The notes under the pieces: model-generated
Seen by the model: only the letters and a program-made list of their open reading frames with translations
What the model was told of the DNA's origin: nothing
The model's database searches: none
Program-made: the position numbers and the translations under genes
Shown here: in pieces, positions 41,162 to 53,674 of the stretch
Numbering within the stretch: the first letter of the stretch is position 1
How the letters are laid out: each line of letters opens with the position of its first letter
DNA from: Gracilaria gracilis
Taxonomy: Eukaryota; Rhodophyta; Florideophyceae; Gracilariales; Gracilariaceae
Assembly: GCA_030374805.1 (NCBI GenBank)
Contig: JARGSG010000029.1
Location: 62,001-126,000 of the forward strand
Direction of reading: 5' to 3'
DNA length: 64,000 nucleotides

Positions 41162-42330
41162 TCCCGTTTCGTAACGTGATCATCACCCCCTGCGATACAA
41201 TTATTCTACCGCGTTAGATTTGGAAACGGTAGATGTACTACAGTTTACTAAATCTTGAAAGAAGACGATTTTGGCAAATGTCATGGATAGATAACACAAA
41301 AGAACCTTTTTGAACGTTCGAAACGTTATGCAATGGTTAAATTTTTAAAAGTAACGTAAGTAACCATTCCATAGTTGGGAAGCAACGTCCGCTCGGACAC
41401 GTGGCACAGAATCAGCCGCGCGAACATGCTCCATCCAGTGGGTAGAACGCTATCAACGGTACGTGTAGTCAATTACCAGCCAACGAGCTAAGGCTATCTC
41501 GTGTACCTTCGTACAGGTTAGAGGGCTAAGAGGGCTAGCGGTCTACCCTCGGAGCACCATCTTTTCCACAGCGTGCAACAAGGAGCGTAAAGCAAGGGCC
41601 GCTATTCACTGTGTGCAGCTGGCAGCAGCGGTAGCTACAACGGGAGAGTGGAATACGAGAAATTACAATAACTAATGGAAAAACCAGAACCAGCAGCATT
41701 TTTGTATGCAAGAAGTAAATGGTTGTCAAATTTTGTAAAGCACAGCAAAAAGATGCTCTCATATAGTTCGGTCCAAGAACCTCCGCAACTCGTAGAAGTC
41801 TTTTCTAGTGTTATAAGCACATGTCCGGAAGATCAAAACTTATATTTGCAGAACAACAAGAAAATTCCGTTCTGTTGTAAAAAGGTTTTAATATCTATTG
41901 TATGACTGCGCTTTTGTGGGGCGTAAATGTTATGCGTTGCAATTGAGAGTTCATAGAGAACATGAATGTCTTTGTAGGTAGCATTATTTTGAAACACTGT
42001 TATGCCTTAAATACAGAAAATGTTTATAATCTGAACCGGCACAAATTCATTAGCAATCATTGGCCAACGAGTAAATTAATACATAGAGAGAATCCGAATT
42101 GCAAAGTGCCACTAATAACGATTGGAATGTAACCAAGAAATATTTCACCATTGGCAGAACGTTCTGCATAGACTTACTTCAGTTTGGACCTATTTTTTCA
42201 CTTCGTCAGTGTTATCGGAATGCTAGTTTTAATTTCAAAAATTACCGAATTAAAATGATCAATAAACCGGTGAATTTCCCCAAATTTGGATGTGCCTAAT
42301 TTCCGAAAATATTTCCACATTTCCACTTGC
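41162..42330. other. Intergenic, AT-rich
   Basis: No protein domain, RNA gene or clear repeat was recognised. Some of it may be outer sequence of the decayed hAT element. Confidence 0.45.
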
Positions 42331-42424
42331 GCTAGTTTGTGTGGAAAGAATCATTCACGATTATTTCCATTATTGCTAGCTGGGATGGAAGACAAACTAG
42401 CTTGTTAATTCCGTTCATGCTAGT
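42331..42424. repeat. Cluster of GCTAGT/ACTAGC hexamers, left
   Basis: Four copies of GCTAG(T/C) or its complement (42331, 42375, 42396, 42419) occur within 94 bp. A matching cluster of four lies at 49204-49280. Such paired subterminal clusters are common near ends of some DNA transposons. Confidence 0.4.
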
Positions 42425-42619
42425 TTTTGAACCCAATGTAAGTGTGTAAGTGGCGCATATTTAGAACTATACGTCAGCGAATAGGGATATGTATACATAA
42501 ACAGCTACTTATGGAATACGATTAGAAGAATATTAACCCTGCGAATAACCAATCTCTATAGAGATACAGCGCATCTATTTGAAAATTCTCATATCAGATA
42601 TCGGCCGTTTATTCTGTCA

Positions 42620-44413
42620 TTATTGAAACGCCTTCGCATCACGTGCAACCTCCCCCATCACGCCACCCCACCCTCTGTGCGCCATATTACGCGCCCCACT
42701 ACGTTCCCCTCTCTCCCCCAACACCCCCACACCGCTCCCCGCCTGCCTAATTGCTGCTTTAAATGGTGCTCTTCCTTCGCTCGCAACATCCCCGCCATTC
42801 GAAGGCACCAAAGAGGATTCCCCAACCGCCTCACCTCCAACAAGTGTTTTCTCTCCCCAACGGCTACGTCCCTCACTTCTCTTCACGCACAAAGCGTCAC
42901 AAGTCCACCCTTCAACTCCCACCACCACCCTACCTCCTCTCTCCAGTCGCCCTTCCGATAACGTCCCCACCGCCGAAGACGATTGCTACCACCAGCGACA
43001 GCTCTCCCTCTCCGTCCACACCCCCAAGACGCCTATCATATCGTAGGCCCCCCCGTCTGCTACCTCTCCCATCCCCACCTCCTCCACCGTGCCCCTCCTT
43101 TCTTCTTCTCCACAACTTCCACCTCAAACAAATGGTCTTCTACATCTCTTCCATTGCTTCAACCCTCGGCCATCGAAAGGCAAATGAACTCATCTCTCTC
43201 CTCTACGACCCCTCCTTCTCCAAGTCAGCCTTCCACAACGCCCTCTCCGCCGCTCCCAATGTCCAATAATTCAAACAGACCTCTTCCAACACCGAGTCAG
43301 AAACATCAGTTGCCCCCCCACCACCCTCCACGGCCCACAGCACCTCTTCAGAGCCACTACCTTACGAATGGATGATATCCAAATCATTAAACGATAATGC
43401 GCACTCGCACACTCTGACAACACCTTCTCCCATGACGTCCCCCAGACAACCTTCTCCAGCTTTCCTGGTTTCGCTCACCCCATGGCTTCCTCTCTTGGAA
43501 AGAAGCTGTCCTAGCCCTTCACCTGGCAACCATGCAGTTTTCCAACAGCTCCTACATCGAGCAAACCCCTGAAAACACCGGTATCGATTCCTTCATCGGC
43601 TTCGTCCAAGCATGCTCCAACAAGTCCTCAAACTCTTTCAATTCTCTTCCACCACCTCACACCCCTTCACATCACCCTGCTCAAATTCTCGGATTCGTTC
43701 CGTCTCAAATGTATCACTGGAAACCTCACCCTTCTTCGATACCTGCCAATCTCTTTCCATCTGGCCACCGGTTCTCAAGACCCTGATTTGCACTCCCCAA
43801 CCCTTTTCCAGCCTCTCCCACTCTACCAAAATTCAACTCATCCAGCGTGCCATCTCCAACCTCCTCGATCCTCTTCTCTCCTTCAGCGTCACTGGCTTCA
43901 TCTTTCATGACGCTAATGTAGTGCTCTTTCATTGTCTCGAAATCATCCCAGCTACTTCGCCGGCATACCAGAAGCAAAGGATATTCTCTGCATCCCCCAC
44001 GGCACCCGCCCCACAGCACCCATGCCACCGATGTACCGTCCTCCGCTCCGGGCTCAATCTAAGAATTCCTTCCCCCCTCTTCGATCCCAGGGCTAGATTC
44101 TCGCTGCCCGTAAATCACACTAAACCTTGCTTCAGGATGATGAGGAGGTTCACCTCGCCAGAAAGCCTAGAGTCGTCCGAAACAGTAAGGAAAAGGCCGT
44201 TGAAGCATTCCACTCCGTTTCCCTTGCAAAATATTTCTCTCTCTTCGAGTCTTACCCTCTCCTCAACATCACCTCTCTCCCCTCCCCGTACTACATCTTC
44301 CCATTCGAATCATTCCATAAGTTATACCTCAGCATCTCTCCAGATTTTGTTCCTACAGTACCTTCCGCTTCGATTTACTCAGTGAATTGCACTTCAGCGA
44401 TTTCAAGCTCATA
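42620..44413 (+). other. Pyrimidine-rich region with degenerate Pro/Ser-rich frames
   Basis: The plus strand is extremely C/T-rich for about 1.8 kb, giving long Pro/Ser/Leu-rich frames (for example 43612-44385, 257 codons) in more than one phase. No domain was recognised. The longest frame has a more ordinary stretch (LIQRAISNLLDPLLSFSVTGFIFHD at about 43830-43905). It may be a decayed coding sequence or simply low-complexity DNA. Confidence 0.35.
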
Positions 44414-45570
44414 ATGCTGGTTTCCATCTAGGAAATCAGGACAGAAGCATTCGCCATAGTATTTTGTTCATCTACAGCTTGAAAATCTTTCCTTTCGGTC
44501 CATTATTCTATCCTCAAGCACTCGAGCACTATCCCTGCAACTCCAAAACGCCCGATTGTTAGGTTAGTTAACTAGCGTGCCCGTTAGTCACATGGGATGG
44601 TCGGAATATGACTGAATCTTGTAAGCAGGCGTACGTACCGGCGGTTGTGCAAAAAATATGAGGCACGGAACGTCTGGGGCGATCGAGGTATGTAAAAAGA
44701 GTGCAAACACCGTAAACACATAGTGTAGATATACTCAACGACCGGTTGAATCTAGATCTGGATGAGGAATACTGATTTCGTGGATCGGACCCTTATGCGC
44801 TACTCTTAGTGGATTGCGGAAAAGAAAAGTTGCATAAGTAGGTGCCTTTCTACCTCGTAGGAACTCAATACAGTGTACAAAGACCACTGCACTACGTGGC
44901 AAAAATACCCCCTGTTACGGTCTGTAAATTATCTAAAACTCTCACTACGTGTACTACCTTTCATACAGCTCCTCTTACAATCATATTCAGACGTCTGCCA
45001 GCAGAGACGCTCTTCCTATGGTCAACAGATCCTCATCTGTCTGAGATATCCGTGGGCTCTGGTGCATTATCATTGTGAGGGGTACAATATGTTGTAATAT
45101 AGCCAGAAAAAGTGTCTTTTATCACCAAATCACCACTTAAAATCATGCTAGGTAGCGAATTACCGAATCACATGAATTCCTGTCTAAGTACCCAACTATT
45201 TTATGTGTACAAAACCCCACACTCAAAGCGAATATCACCACACTTCCATGGTACCACTCTTTCATTTACAGGCTTCGATTCGTTGGACAAAATAGTTAGC
45301 ATGAACCTAGAAGACAATCAAGTACTACCAACTTTGCTAGGTCAATTGGACAGCGGAACGAGGTATTAAGGATTGTAATCCGTAAAATTGATAAAGACCA
45401 GCTCTGGCCCACCTCGAGGCCTATAATCAGAAGAAGAAACCAGCAAAGTCTCAAAGAGGACCAGAGCAGGAGAGAGCCCCATTGATACATCGATGCAGTC
45501 CCAGTACTTGTTAAGGCCGGTTGATATCCATGCCGAAAAAGAATTACTACATTTCTTGCTTAGCGGGTCC
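44414..45570. other. Intergenic, no supported gene
   Basis: Only short frames without recognisable features; nothing else identified. Confidence 0.45.
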
Positions 45571-45573
45571 CCT

Positions 45574-46110
45574 GAACAGCGGACGAGGTAGCGTGGCGCT
45601 TCATCGGTGCATCGATGACGCGCCACGCCCACCCAGTCGGCTGTACCAAAATATTTTTTTTTCAACTCATTAAAACGACACGCTGTGACAGCGGAGGGAG
45701 GTGTCGTGGCGCTTCACCGATGCTGTTCAGGAGATTCAGCTCTTTTAATGAGTTGAAAAAAAATGCTTTTCGGACAGCGGACCAATTTGGATTGGCACTT
45801 CATCGGGGCGCCGGTGAAGCGCCACAGCGCCCAAGTCCACTTGCAACGGCTCGTTGGTGGTGCCACGTATGCCACTAACACAGTTTTGCCATACACAGCG
45901 CGTTGGGACAGCGTACCAGGGTGGCGTGGCGCTTCATCATTGCACCGATGATGCGCCATGACCCCTGGGTCTGCTGTGAACGGCGCACTGGTGGTTACTC
46001 GTATGCCAGTACCATAGGTTTGCCACACACGGGGAGTTTGGACAGCGAACTAGGGTTGCGTAGCGCTTCATCGGTGCACCGATGAAGTGCCACGAAAGCC
46101 CAGTATCTCT
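45574..46110. repeat. Palindromic tandem repeat, 134-bp period
   Basis: Units begin GGACAGCG at 45772, 45906 and 46040, exactly 134 bp apart. Each holds a 70-75-bp imperfect palindrome centred on GGCGCTTCATCGGTGC/GCACCGATGAAGCGCC. A further palindrome lies at 45574-45644 and a half copy at 45684-45732. The space between palindromes is also shared (ATGCCA...TTTGCCA.ACAC). The first gap is disturbed by an inserted inverted repeat at 45655-45763. Confidence 0.85.
45655..45763. repeat. Inverted repeat with 21-bp arms
   Basis: TTTTTTTTCAACTCATTAAAA at 45655-45675 and its exact complement at 45743-45763 enclose a half copy of the palindromic unit. This is a foldback structure inside the array. Confidence 0.8.
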
Positions 46111-46279
46111 TGCGTCTTCACGTTTTCCTAAGCACCTCTTTCACGCATCACGTGCCACCGATGAATTGCTACTTCACCTCCATACCCTGTCCACTCGCCG
46201 TGAAAGATGAAGCTGGAGTTCTTGTAAGCCCGCTTTCTCCGCGTGTCCACCAGCGAACCTGTTGTGCGACCTACTGCTG

Positions 46280-46360
46280 TGCATTGACGCGGTGGACGGT
46301 ACACCGAGGTTAAGTGTGGTTCATGGATGCAACGATGAAGCGCCATTGCACTCCTCGCCA
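46280..46360. repeat. Diverged copy of palindromic unit
   Basis: A weaker match to the array unit, with ACGATGAAGCGCCATTGCA as the clearest half, lies about 170 bp beyond the main array. Confidence 0.5.
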
Positions 46361-46853
46361 TTGCTCAGTCGTCTTGTTTTCCGAAGAATGTAATAAGAAC
46401 CTCTCACTAAGAGACTGATACTTTTATTATTTCACCAAGATATTGGTCTTTCTAAAACCCAAGAAATATTATAAATATATATAGTAATAGAGTTTCGACA
46501 ATTCTACACTAACGTAACAGGGGCGACTGTCTGGCGCGGATACCGTATGGTCGATAAATACCGCTGCAAAGCTGTAGGCGAAACACGCGCGTCTCTACAG
46601 AATACTGTCACGTACGAATATTCGTGCACAAACATCATATAAGTCATTCCTTTCTAGAATAGGTTCACATGAAGTTATATTTTTCTTTATGGTGGCTTTG
46701 AGCCTAGTACCACACTTATGGGACTGCATATATTAAACACGTTCGTATAATGAGCAATGCTGCGGATGCTCTCGAGATACCCCAAATTAGTGTGTTAGGG
46801 TGGTTTTAAATCCCTCCAAACGCATTCAGGAGCGGCGGTCTAGATCACCCGTT

Positions 46854-46929
46854 GGACAGCGGACCCGGGTTTTGCGGCGCTTCATTGGTGCACCAATGAA
46901 GCGCCACTGCACATCGGTTCGCTGTACAA
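46854..46929. repeat. Isolated palindromic unit
   Basis: GGACAGCGGACCCGGGTTTTGCG leads into GGCGCTTCATTGGTGCACCAATGAAGCGCC, a perfect 15-bp-arm palindrome, and the unit closes with GGTTCGCTGT. It is a clean copy about 800 bp away from the array, so the unit can exist singly. Confidence 0.85.
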
Positions 46930-47749
46930 TTTTTTCGGCCCTACCGCCCCGGTCGGCCCCGAATCTCTGCATCCGGGGCACACTTGCTACTACTACTGGG
47001 TATCGCGTTTGCAGCAACATCGCAGCCATCTACAACTAAATCCCATTCGGGTCTGTTTCACAGCCCCCTGTAATACATGCTTTAGTATCTTACGCAGGTT
47101 TGTTGTCTTTATGCGCCACTCGAGTTTCAGAGAGCAAAATGCGCCAATTGATGAATCACCACATTTGGTGTGTTCGGTGACGCCGCAGACGTCGCGAGCT
47201 CATCAAACGTAGTCTTGTTTCTCTTTACGTGCTGCATCGCCGGTTCTATCAATAAAAGCGGTGAACCCAGCACCACTGATGTCTTGAACTCGACGCCCAT
47301 CAGGTTTCCCGCGCAATGATCCTTAGTGGGCCTCTCATCTAATTGAATATAGTTCATAAAAAGATACGGGAGAACGTAGGTAGTAACAAGGTGGTGAGGT
47401 TGACAAGAATACTGATCATCTAGTACTGGGAATGCTTAAGTGGTTTTACTCAGCTGACTAACATCACTTAAGCATTACCAGCAGTAGATCTCCATAGGTT
47501 GTGAGTAGAATGTGCAACTTATAAATACGAGTCTAATCAATTTCATTCGGGTTTTCTTAATCGATACGATTGTATTGATTACTATACTATTCTCACAGGT
47601 ATACGAAGTACTTCACTTTAACGGGTAAGAAGCATCACTACGAATGTCTCAAGAGAATGGATCCCCCTACAGTATACCATTTCTGCTCAACCTCTAAAAG
47701 TGTAGGAGAGCTTCATGAATGAGTAATTGAAGAAAAGGGCGTAATGGCA
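46930..47749. other. Intergenic, no supported gene
   Basis: Nothing recognised. An inverted pair AGTACTGGGAATGCTTAAGTG / CACTTAAGCATTACCAGCAGT near 47421-47490 forms a loose hairpin. Confidence 0.4.
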
Positions 47750-49007
47750 TTACAGGAGATAACGTTGAAGATTGTGTTTATGAGAGAGACGGGGATAAAC
47801 AAGCCTTGGACAGTGAGAATTTTTAGTATTTTTAGAGCAACTTGGGCTATACTTGGCATTGGTACTGAACGAAAGAGGAAGAGTTTTGAAATTTCTCGGA
47901 AAACAATTTGTTGGCTGGAAACCGGCGTAGAGAAGAATTAGATACAAATGGTCGTACGCCGCAAGCGGGTGTGTGACAGACAGTTTCATGGCTTTGCACA
48001 GTGGTGAGAACGCGTGGGAGGTACTGCGTACATCTCGTTTGTTGTTATCTCGCTTATTGCTGAACCTCGTCAGTATCTGCGATGTCGAATTGATACCCCT
48101 AGAACGAGAAGCTAGTGGCTCTGTGTCACAGGATGGAGGGTTCAGATATGCCGCCGCGAAGGAAGGAAGAGGGTGAATACAAGTATTTTTCAGAGAGAAG
48201 GAAGAACATTGAAACGGAGAAGGGGGTGGTGGTGATGTGGACGGAGAAAATGGAGGACCGGAGAGGGGGTTTGTGGAGGAGATGCAGTAGCGAATGAGAA
48301 GCCCTGGAGGGAATCTGGTCGAAAATTGGGACGAAAGGCTTTCTGAGAAAGTGAATGAGATGGGAGGGGTGGTGCGGAGTGTGTCGGGGGTTTGGCGGAA
48401 AACGGATATGACTTCGAGGATTCGCAGAAGGATGAAGCTGATTGAGTGGGAACTGGTACGTATTAAGTGGGATGGTAGTATGCGTTGCGAGGGAGATAGT
48501 GAGGCAAGGGACGGAGAATACGGGCCTGAGGGGTCGGGTGGGAGTGTTGTAGAAGCAAGTGGCGCAGGGGAAAATGCGTGAGAGATATTGTTGCAGTTGA
48601 AGGAGCTGTAGAGGGAAGGAGGACTCAGGAGAGAAGAGAATAAATGGTCAAATTCACCGCTGTCACCATGGACTCGGGGTGGACGTGGTTGTGTGAGAGG
48701 AGGGAAGATAAAGGAGGGGAGGTTGGAGGGCGTCGGTTGAGGAAGAGGCGGAAGGGAAGGAGGGGGGCTGATGGTTAACAAGTTTGAGGAGGTCTGTTTG
48801 AGGCGGAAGCTTCCAGGGGAACTCTAATACTTGGGTTCGATATTGTGGCGGCGCCTGCACGGAAGGCGGAACGAATATTGAAGTAGCAGCAAGACAAGAT
48901 CTGGGAGGCTTTTGAGCTGCTCTGGTGCTGTAAAATCGAAAGAGAATGGAGACCTTTGTTGGTCGGAACTTTTTAACTTCAAATTTAGGGAAACAGAGAC
49001 CCAGCAT
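47750..49007 (-). other. Second pyrimidine-rich region, minus strand
   Basis: The minus strand is C/T-rich and open for 343 codons (47750-48781), Pro/Ser/Leu-rich, with another 114-codon frame at 48663-49007. No domain was recognised. It mirrors 42620-44413 in opposite orientation, so both arms have the pyrimidine-rich strand running inward. Direct homology between the two arms was not evident by eye. Confidence 0.35.
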
Positions 49008-49203
49008 CCGAATGCAGGGTTGGAATGAGGGAGCGCTAGTGGTGGGTTCGTAGTTTGTTATAGTGTTTTTGACGAGTGTGGGGAATTTAAAGTTACGAGC
49101 GGTGGCGGAGAAACTGCAAACTAGCCTTCAAATGCATTAGGTCAAGTTTGAACTGCACTGAATGGAAACGCTATTTCCAAAGAAATTTTTCTTTGCCTTG
49201 CCA

Positions 49204-49280
49204 ACTAGCGCAGTCTGCAAAGATGCTAGTTTTTTGGGACTTTTATTTTCACAACTAGCGATCTAGCATACTAAACTAGC
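49204..49280. repeat. Cluster of ACTAGC/GCTAGT hexamers, right
   Basis: Copies at 49204, 49225, 49254 and 49275 within 77 bp, matching the cluster at 42331-42424. Confidence 0.4.
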
Positions 49281-49388
49281 ATTCCGAGAACACCAACGTT
49301 AGTATTTTTTCTTTGAGCACCATCTAAAAAAAAGCAATACAAACAAAGAAATGATTCATAATTTAGAAAAATGCATAAAAACAATATA

Positions 49389-50324
49389 TCACGACACAAA
49401 GAAGGGCTCCGTATCTTCTACTTTTGAATAATCTTCAGCAGCTGACCGCTTCAATTCGACATAAACCATTCGAGTGTTCTGACCAATCAAGGACAGATTG
49501 CACTTTTCTTGTATGTGAGTCTGAACTCTAAACGGGAGCGATATACGCGCAATGGACTTCACAGAATCGGATTGCTTCTTTGTTAGTAGTTGCAAAGCAT
49601 TGTATAACCCAACCAGTTTAGGATGATAGTTTTGTAATGCATCGTTCCCAGTTGAAGTTAGTCATCGACGGTGTAGGAGCTCTATGTCCATTAATACCCG
49701 AGGCCAGGAAACTGTGAGCTCTTAGTACTCACCGCTATACACAACCTGAACTGCAAAAGATCCTTTTCCAAAACCAGATGGAAGAACAATAGACACCGTT
49801 GCTCTACTGGTTGTTTTCTTCGGTTCCGTCCATACAAATATTAAGTACAGGGGCTTGAACGTGTTTCTGTCCAGAAGCAATTCAGACCCAGTGCTTTCGT
49901 CGCCGTTTTCTGAAATTTTTATATCATCTGCTTCATCTACTTGACTACGTTTGGATGCTAACGAACTTCTCGTGTTTAGTCCCTCTAAATTATTGCCTTT
50001 TCTCAAAAAAAGTAGAGTCAAATTTGAATTATTTACTATATGAAATGAGCGTTGGTACGTACTTTCTTTGTCGATAAATTCCTTTCGAATCTTACTGTAT
50101 AATGTTCCAAAATCGTTTAGCTTATAATCCTGAAATATTTCATCGGATTTTCAGACTTCCTTAGGTCCTTCAGAGCCATCAATATCTTTGTTCTCAAATT
50201 TTTTCTCGAAGAAGTTTGGCTGCTTGGGAATTACTTCACAGTATAGGCATAATGAAGATGCTAGTGAGTTGCAGTTACGGTGATGGTCAAAGACGAAGCA
50301 GATATGGAACAAGAGAAAGAGGGC
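49389..50324 (-). pseudogene. Unknown gene, one frame with three nonsense codons
   Basis: A single minus-strand frame of 312 codons has only TGA (50151-50153), TAA (49722-49724) and TGA (49662-49664) and no frame change. It starts with a hydrophobic stretch ALFLLFHICFVF followed by a Cys/His patch (DHHRNCNS, CLYCEV). It then shows alternating strand-like segments such as LTLLFLRKGN, KPLYLIFVWTEPKK, TVSIVLPSGFGKGSFAVQVVY and SIARISLPFRVQTH. Family not recognised. A GTGAGT donor-like site overlaps the TAA, but no acceptor fits. It looks like a decayed protein of host or transposon origin. Confidence 0.4.
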
Positions 50325-52826
50325 TTATAAGTGCTTAAGTAGTGTATTGAACCTAGAGTTCGGATATCCCCAACACCTCACAAAACCCTTGTAGGAAACT
50401 CAGAATCATACTGAATTGTAATAAACATGCACCTCAGGACGTAACATTTTCTTCTCGTGGCGGGGAAGGTGTTCCTTCGACCAGAATGCTATTACCTATA
50501 GAAGCACAAGATATACAAGTGGAATCTGGGTATGATTTCAACATACCGTTCGAGTTTGTGTGGGGTGTCTTATTCTTTGTAGAAGTTTGTCGGCCAATAT
50601 TTTACTCTTTCTACAGTGCTTGGGTACTCTTTAGCGATGTAAATCTAAGATAAGTCATTATGAAGCATAAACCCATGTTGTTTGCGTTTGTTCTAGTAAA
50701 AGTGGTAAACCAATTTCTAGAATTTAGACATATGATTACCACAGTTCTTTTATTTCCCGACATAGATAACATAAATGTAATAGCGAAGCACTGGTTTCGA
50801 AATTCGAGAAAACTATTAGAAAGAAAGATAGGTCATATCACAAAACAAAGAAAGGTCGATTTTGGCTCACTTCGTCCGTTTTCTTAAACGAATAACTTTT
50901 CCTTCCCTCACTTTGTGCTAAAACTTCTTGCTACTTTCCCGATAACCGGTTGGAACTAATTCATTCTCACCACAGGCGAAAGGAAACATATGTTTTTAGT
51001 ATTAAAAAAAACATGGCGTTTCTCAAAACGTAAATACATTTTTTCCCAAGTTTGTAATCAGAGAAGGGGAAACCTTTTTAATTCAAGTACTCAAATGTTT
51101 CGGTAACTATATTGGTACAGGAATAAACACATGCTATGCACTGAAAGAATGGAAGAGAACCATTATGCTTAGACTTACGGAAGCAGATTTAGAGAGTTGG
51201 TCGGACAATTCCATGCCCTGTATGCTACTATGAGTGCAAATCCATTTTGTCCAATGATTTAGTTCTCTCTACTCACAGATGTTTTATAAGAAATCATTGC
51301 GGAGTTCACAGCCGCAACAGAATTGTAAAACCGTTACTTCACTTCGTTCCTCATGCAGACGAAGTTAAGCTCTTCAATTTTCTCCTACTGCGGATATGTT
51401 CTTCTTTACAATTGTCCTGGTTTCAATGACGTTGTGGGGTCCCGTAGGTACCGCTCTCTTTTTGGTATTGACCTTGAATGTTGTTCAGAATTATGGAACA
51501 TTACTTATACTCACCTACCACCAAACGCAGTCCATATCTTTCAATTCGGGCTCTCCTTTTCTTAAAATTGTACCCGAGTGAGGCTGCTTTGAAAATAATG
51601 TGCCGCGCCGACGAGAAAACATTGAGAAAATGGATTCACAAATTGTGGTAGTTTTATCCGAGGCGAGAGAAGTAAGTTCACTACAAAATTTTTGACCTTT
51701 ATGGGCAGGTAAACTAACAATTTAAAGATTAATTTACAAGCGCAGAGAACAAAGCATAATTCTGTCCCCTACATGTCAGTGGATTGTACGGACTGCAGAA
51801 TTTCAGAACCCCAACTCTTCGACAAGAAATGGTTCTCTCACAATTTTAAAGGACCAGGACTGCGAAACGAAATCTATGTTTCAATTTCTCCTGCAGAAAG
51901 TCTTTGGGTTTATGGACCATTTCCTATCCAGCTGTTAAGATATTCAAGCTTCGGCTGTAACTTCTTCTACTACCGACCGAAACATTTATTACTGATAATA
52001 CCTATAGTGATTCCCATTGTATTTCGCCTAACAGAGATCAATGTCAATATTTTTATCCTTCAACTTCAACTATCCGAGCCAGGCATGAAACGCTGAATGG
52101 AAGACTGAAATTTTTTTTTGTACTATCTCACAGATTTAGGCATCACCTATCTTTCCACTCTTATTTATTCCACGCGGTATCTGTGATCGTATAGCTTGAT
52201 GTAAAGAGATCTCATCCATTATTTGAAATAGTGTAATTTAAAAGTTCTTGTTTGGGTACCTTAATAGAATACCTTGTTTCAAAAGTTTGATACATGTTTT
52301 TCAAATGTAACGACACTATCGATTTTATATTCTTATTTTGGATGCAATAAGAATCAAAACAAAAAGCATTTTTAAATAGAATTTAATGAAAAACGTATCA
52401 TCAATCAGAGATATTAGTTTAGTGCAATGTGTTTTGCATACAACACAAGTATTTATGACTTACACACAAAAGTGTTGACTTCATAAATACCCATTCGACT
52501 GTTACTTAGTATACTATGCTCTCGTCCATGATGCGCAAGCAGTTGGTCTCAAAAAAATTCAATAAAGAGCAGATGGACGAACTCTTCAAAAATTTTCCTG
52601 GCCTTCGAAAACTATTTTATAAAAGCTGTAGGAAAAGAGGAACATTTTAGGTATAAGATGTTGCTCTAAGCGAAAAATGGCCTTAATAGATGTTTGAAAG
52701 AAACATTTTTATAGGTCTATTGGCTTTGTGAAGATGTCCATCTATGTTACTTGTCTCGAAGTAAGGCAAAAAATAGATTCTCATAATAAGTCAATTGGGC
52801 CAGTTAATGGATAGGAACTTTGTTTG
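50325..52826. other. Intergenic, AT-rich, only weak ORFs
   Basis: Short plus-strand frames occur at 50660-50887, 51396-51581 (hydrophobic) and 51773-52096 (107 codons, with LLLIIPIVIPIVFRL as a possible membrane segment). None has a recognisable domain and none shows a clear gene structure. Confidence 0.45.
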
Positions 52827-53674
52827 TGAAGCACAACACTCCTTGGGGGTGATTTGAAGGACTTAGTTATTTTCCGAATCATGCGTTATAACGTTAGTAG
52901 ATATATATGAGCTAAAACGCTACAACGCTATTAGTGTGGCGCCTCGCTGAAATAATTTCCACATATGTACACGTGGATTTCACGGCTCGAGGCACCGCTT
53001 AGCAGGTGTGAATAGCACACATGTAGCACGGATATGCCGGAGCCAGTGCATCCAGCATTGCTGTATTTACTTAGATCTTTTTATAGATTACTTTGCCTGG
53101 TGCACCCACTGTCACTGGTGCGCCGAGCGCAGTACTTAGAGGGTTGAGCACCGCCTCCCGAAGTAAATTACCCCTTGCCAAGCAAGGGCTTCTGGCTCTA
53201 ACTATCACGCCTTCGCGGATTGTTCACCTCCAAGTGAGGTGACGACCGTGTTTTTCACGTATAGTTACCCAGCCTTGTGGGGCTCAGAGTATATCTACTA
53301 TTTGTGTGTCTCGTTCCGACCTATTGTCGTGTACTCGCCCCTGTATTTGGTTTTCTTTATTTTTCTCTCTTAGCCCCACTCTGTGGTTCTGTTTCCCCCA
53401 TTTTAGGGTTTGCATTTTGCCCTGTGCTCAGCGGTCCATTTCTGACATCTTGTCGTTGCTGTGTTATTCTCTTTCGAGGACTCATCTCGTGACCACGTGA
53501 ACACGTAGATCTCTATCAACTACGGCCGAATATCAACGCTCCGACGCTTGGATTTACACCCGGCTTAGCTGTTTCATTTCCAAAGTGCTACGTTCGTTGT
53601 GCTACCCCATCAAGTAGAAAATTCCGAACGTCCTCGTGAGCCTGCGCTTTTCCCGCCAAAGGCGTTGCACCACA
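52827..53674 (+). mobile_element. Solo LTR of the gypsy family
   Basis: 848 bp closely related to the reverse complement of the LTRs at 322-1171 and 10013-10862. It begins TGAAGCACAACACTCC and ends TTGCACCACA, and is flanked by the 5-bp duplication GTTTG at 52822-52826 and 53675-53679. It is more diverged than those two LTRs are from each other, so it is older. No internal element sequence is left, which indicates LTR-LTR recombination. Confidence 0.93.

Noticed and set aside
42620..44413. Pro/Ser-rich frames as a genuine cell-wall protein gene
   Set aside because: Several phases are open at once because the strand is pyrimidine-rich; no start, repeat unit or domain supports one of them.
45574..46110. 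CRISPR-like array
   Set aside because: The repeats are long palindromes whose intervening sequence is also repeated, in a eukaryotic context, with no cas genes.
49722..49733. GTGAGT splice-donor-like site in the minus-strand relic
   Set aside because: No acceptor joins the two halves; the same frame continues without any splice, so nonsense decay is simpler.
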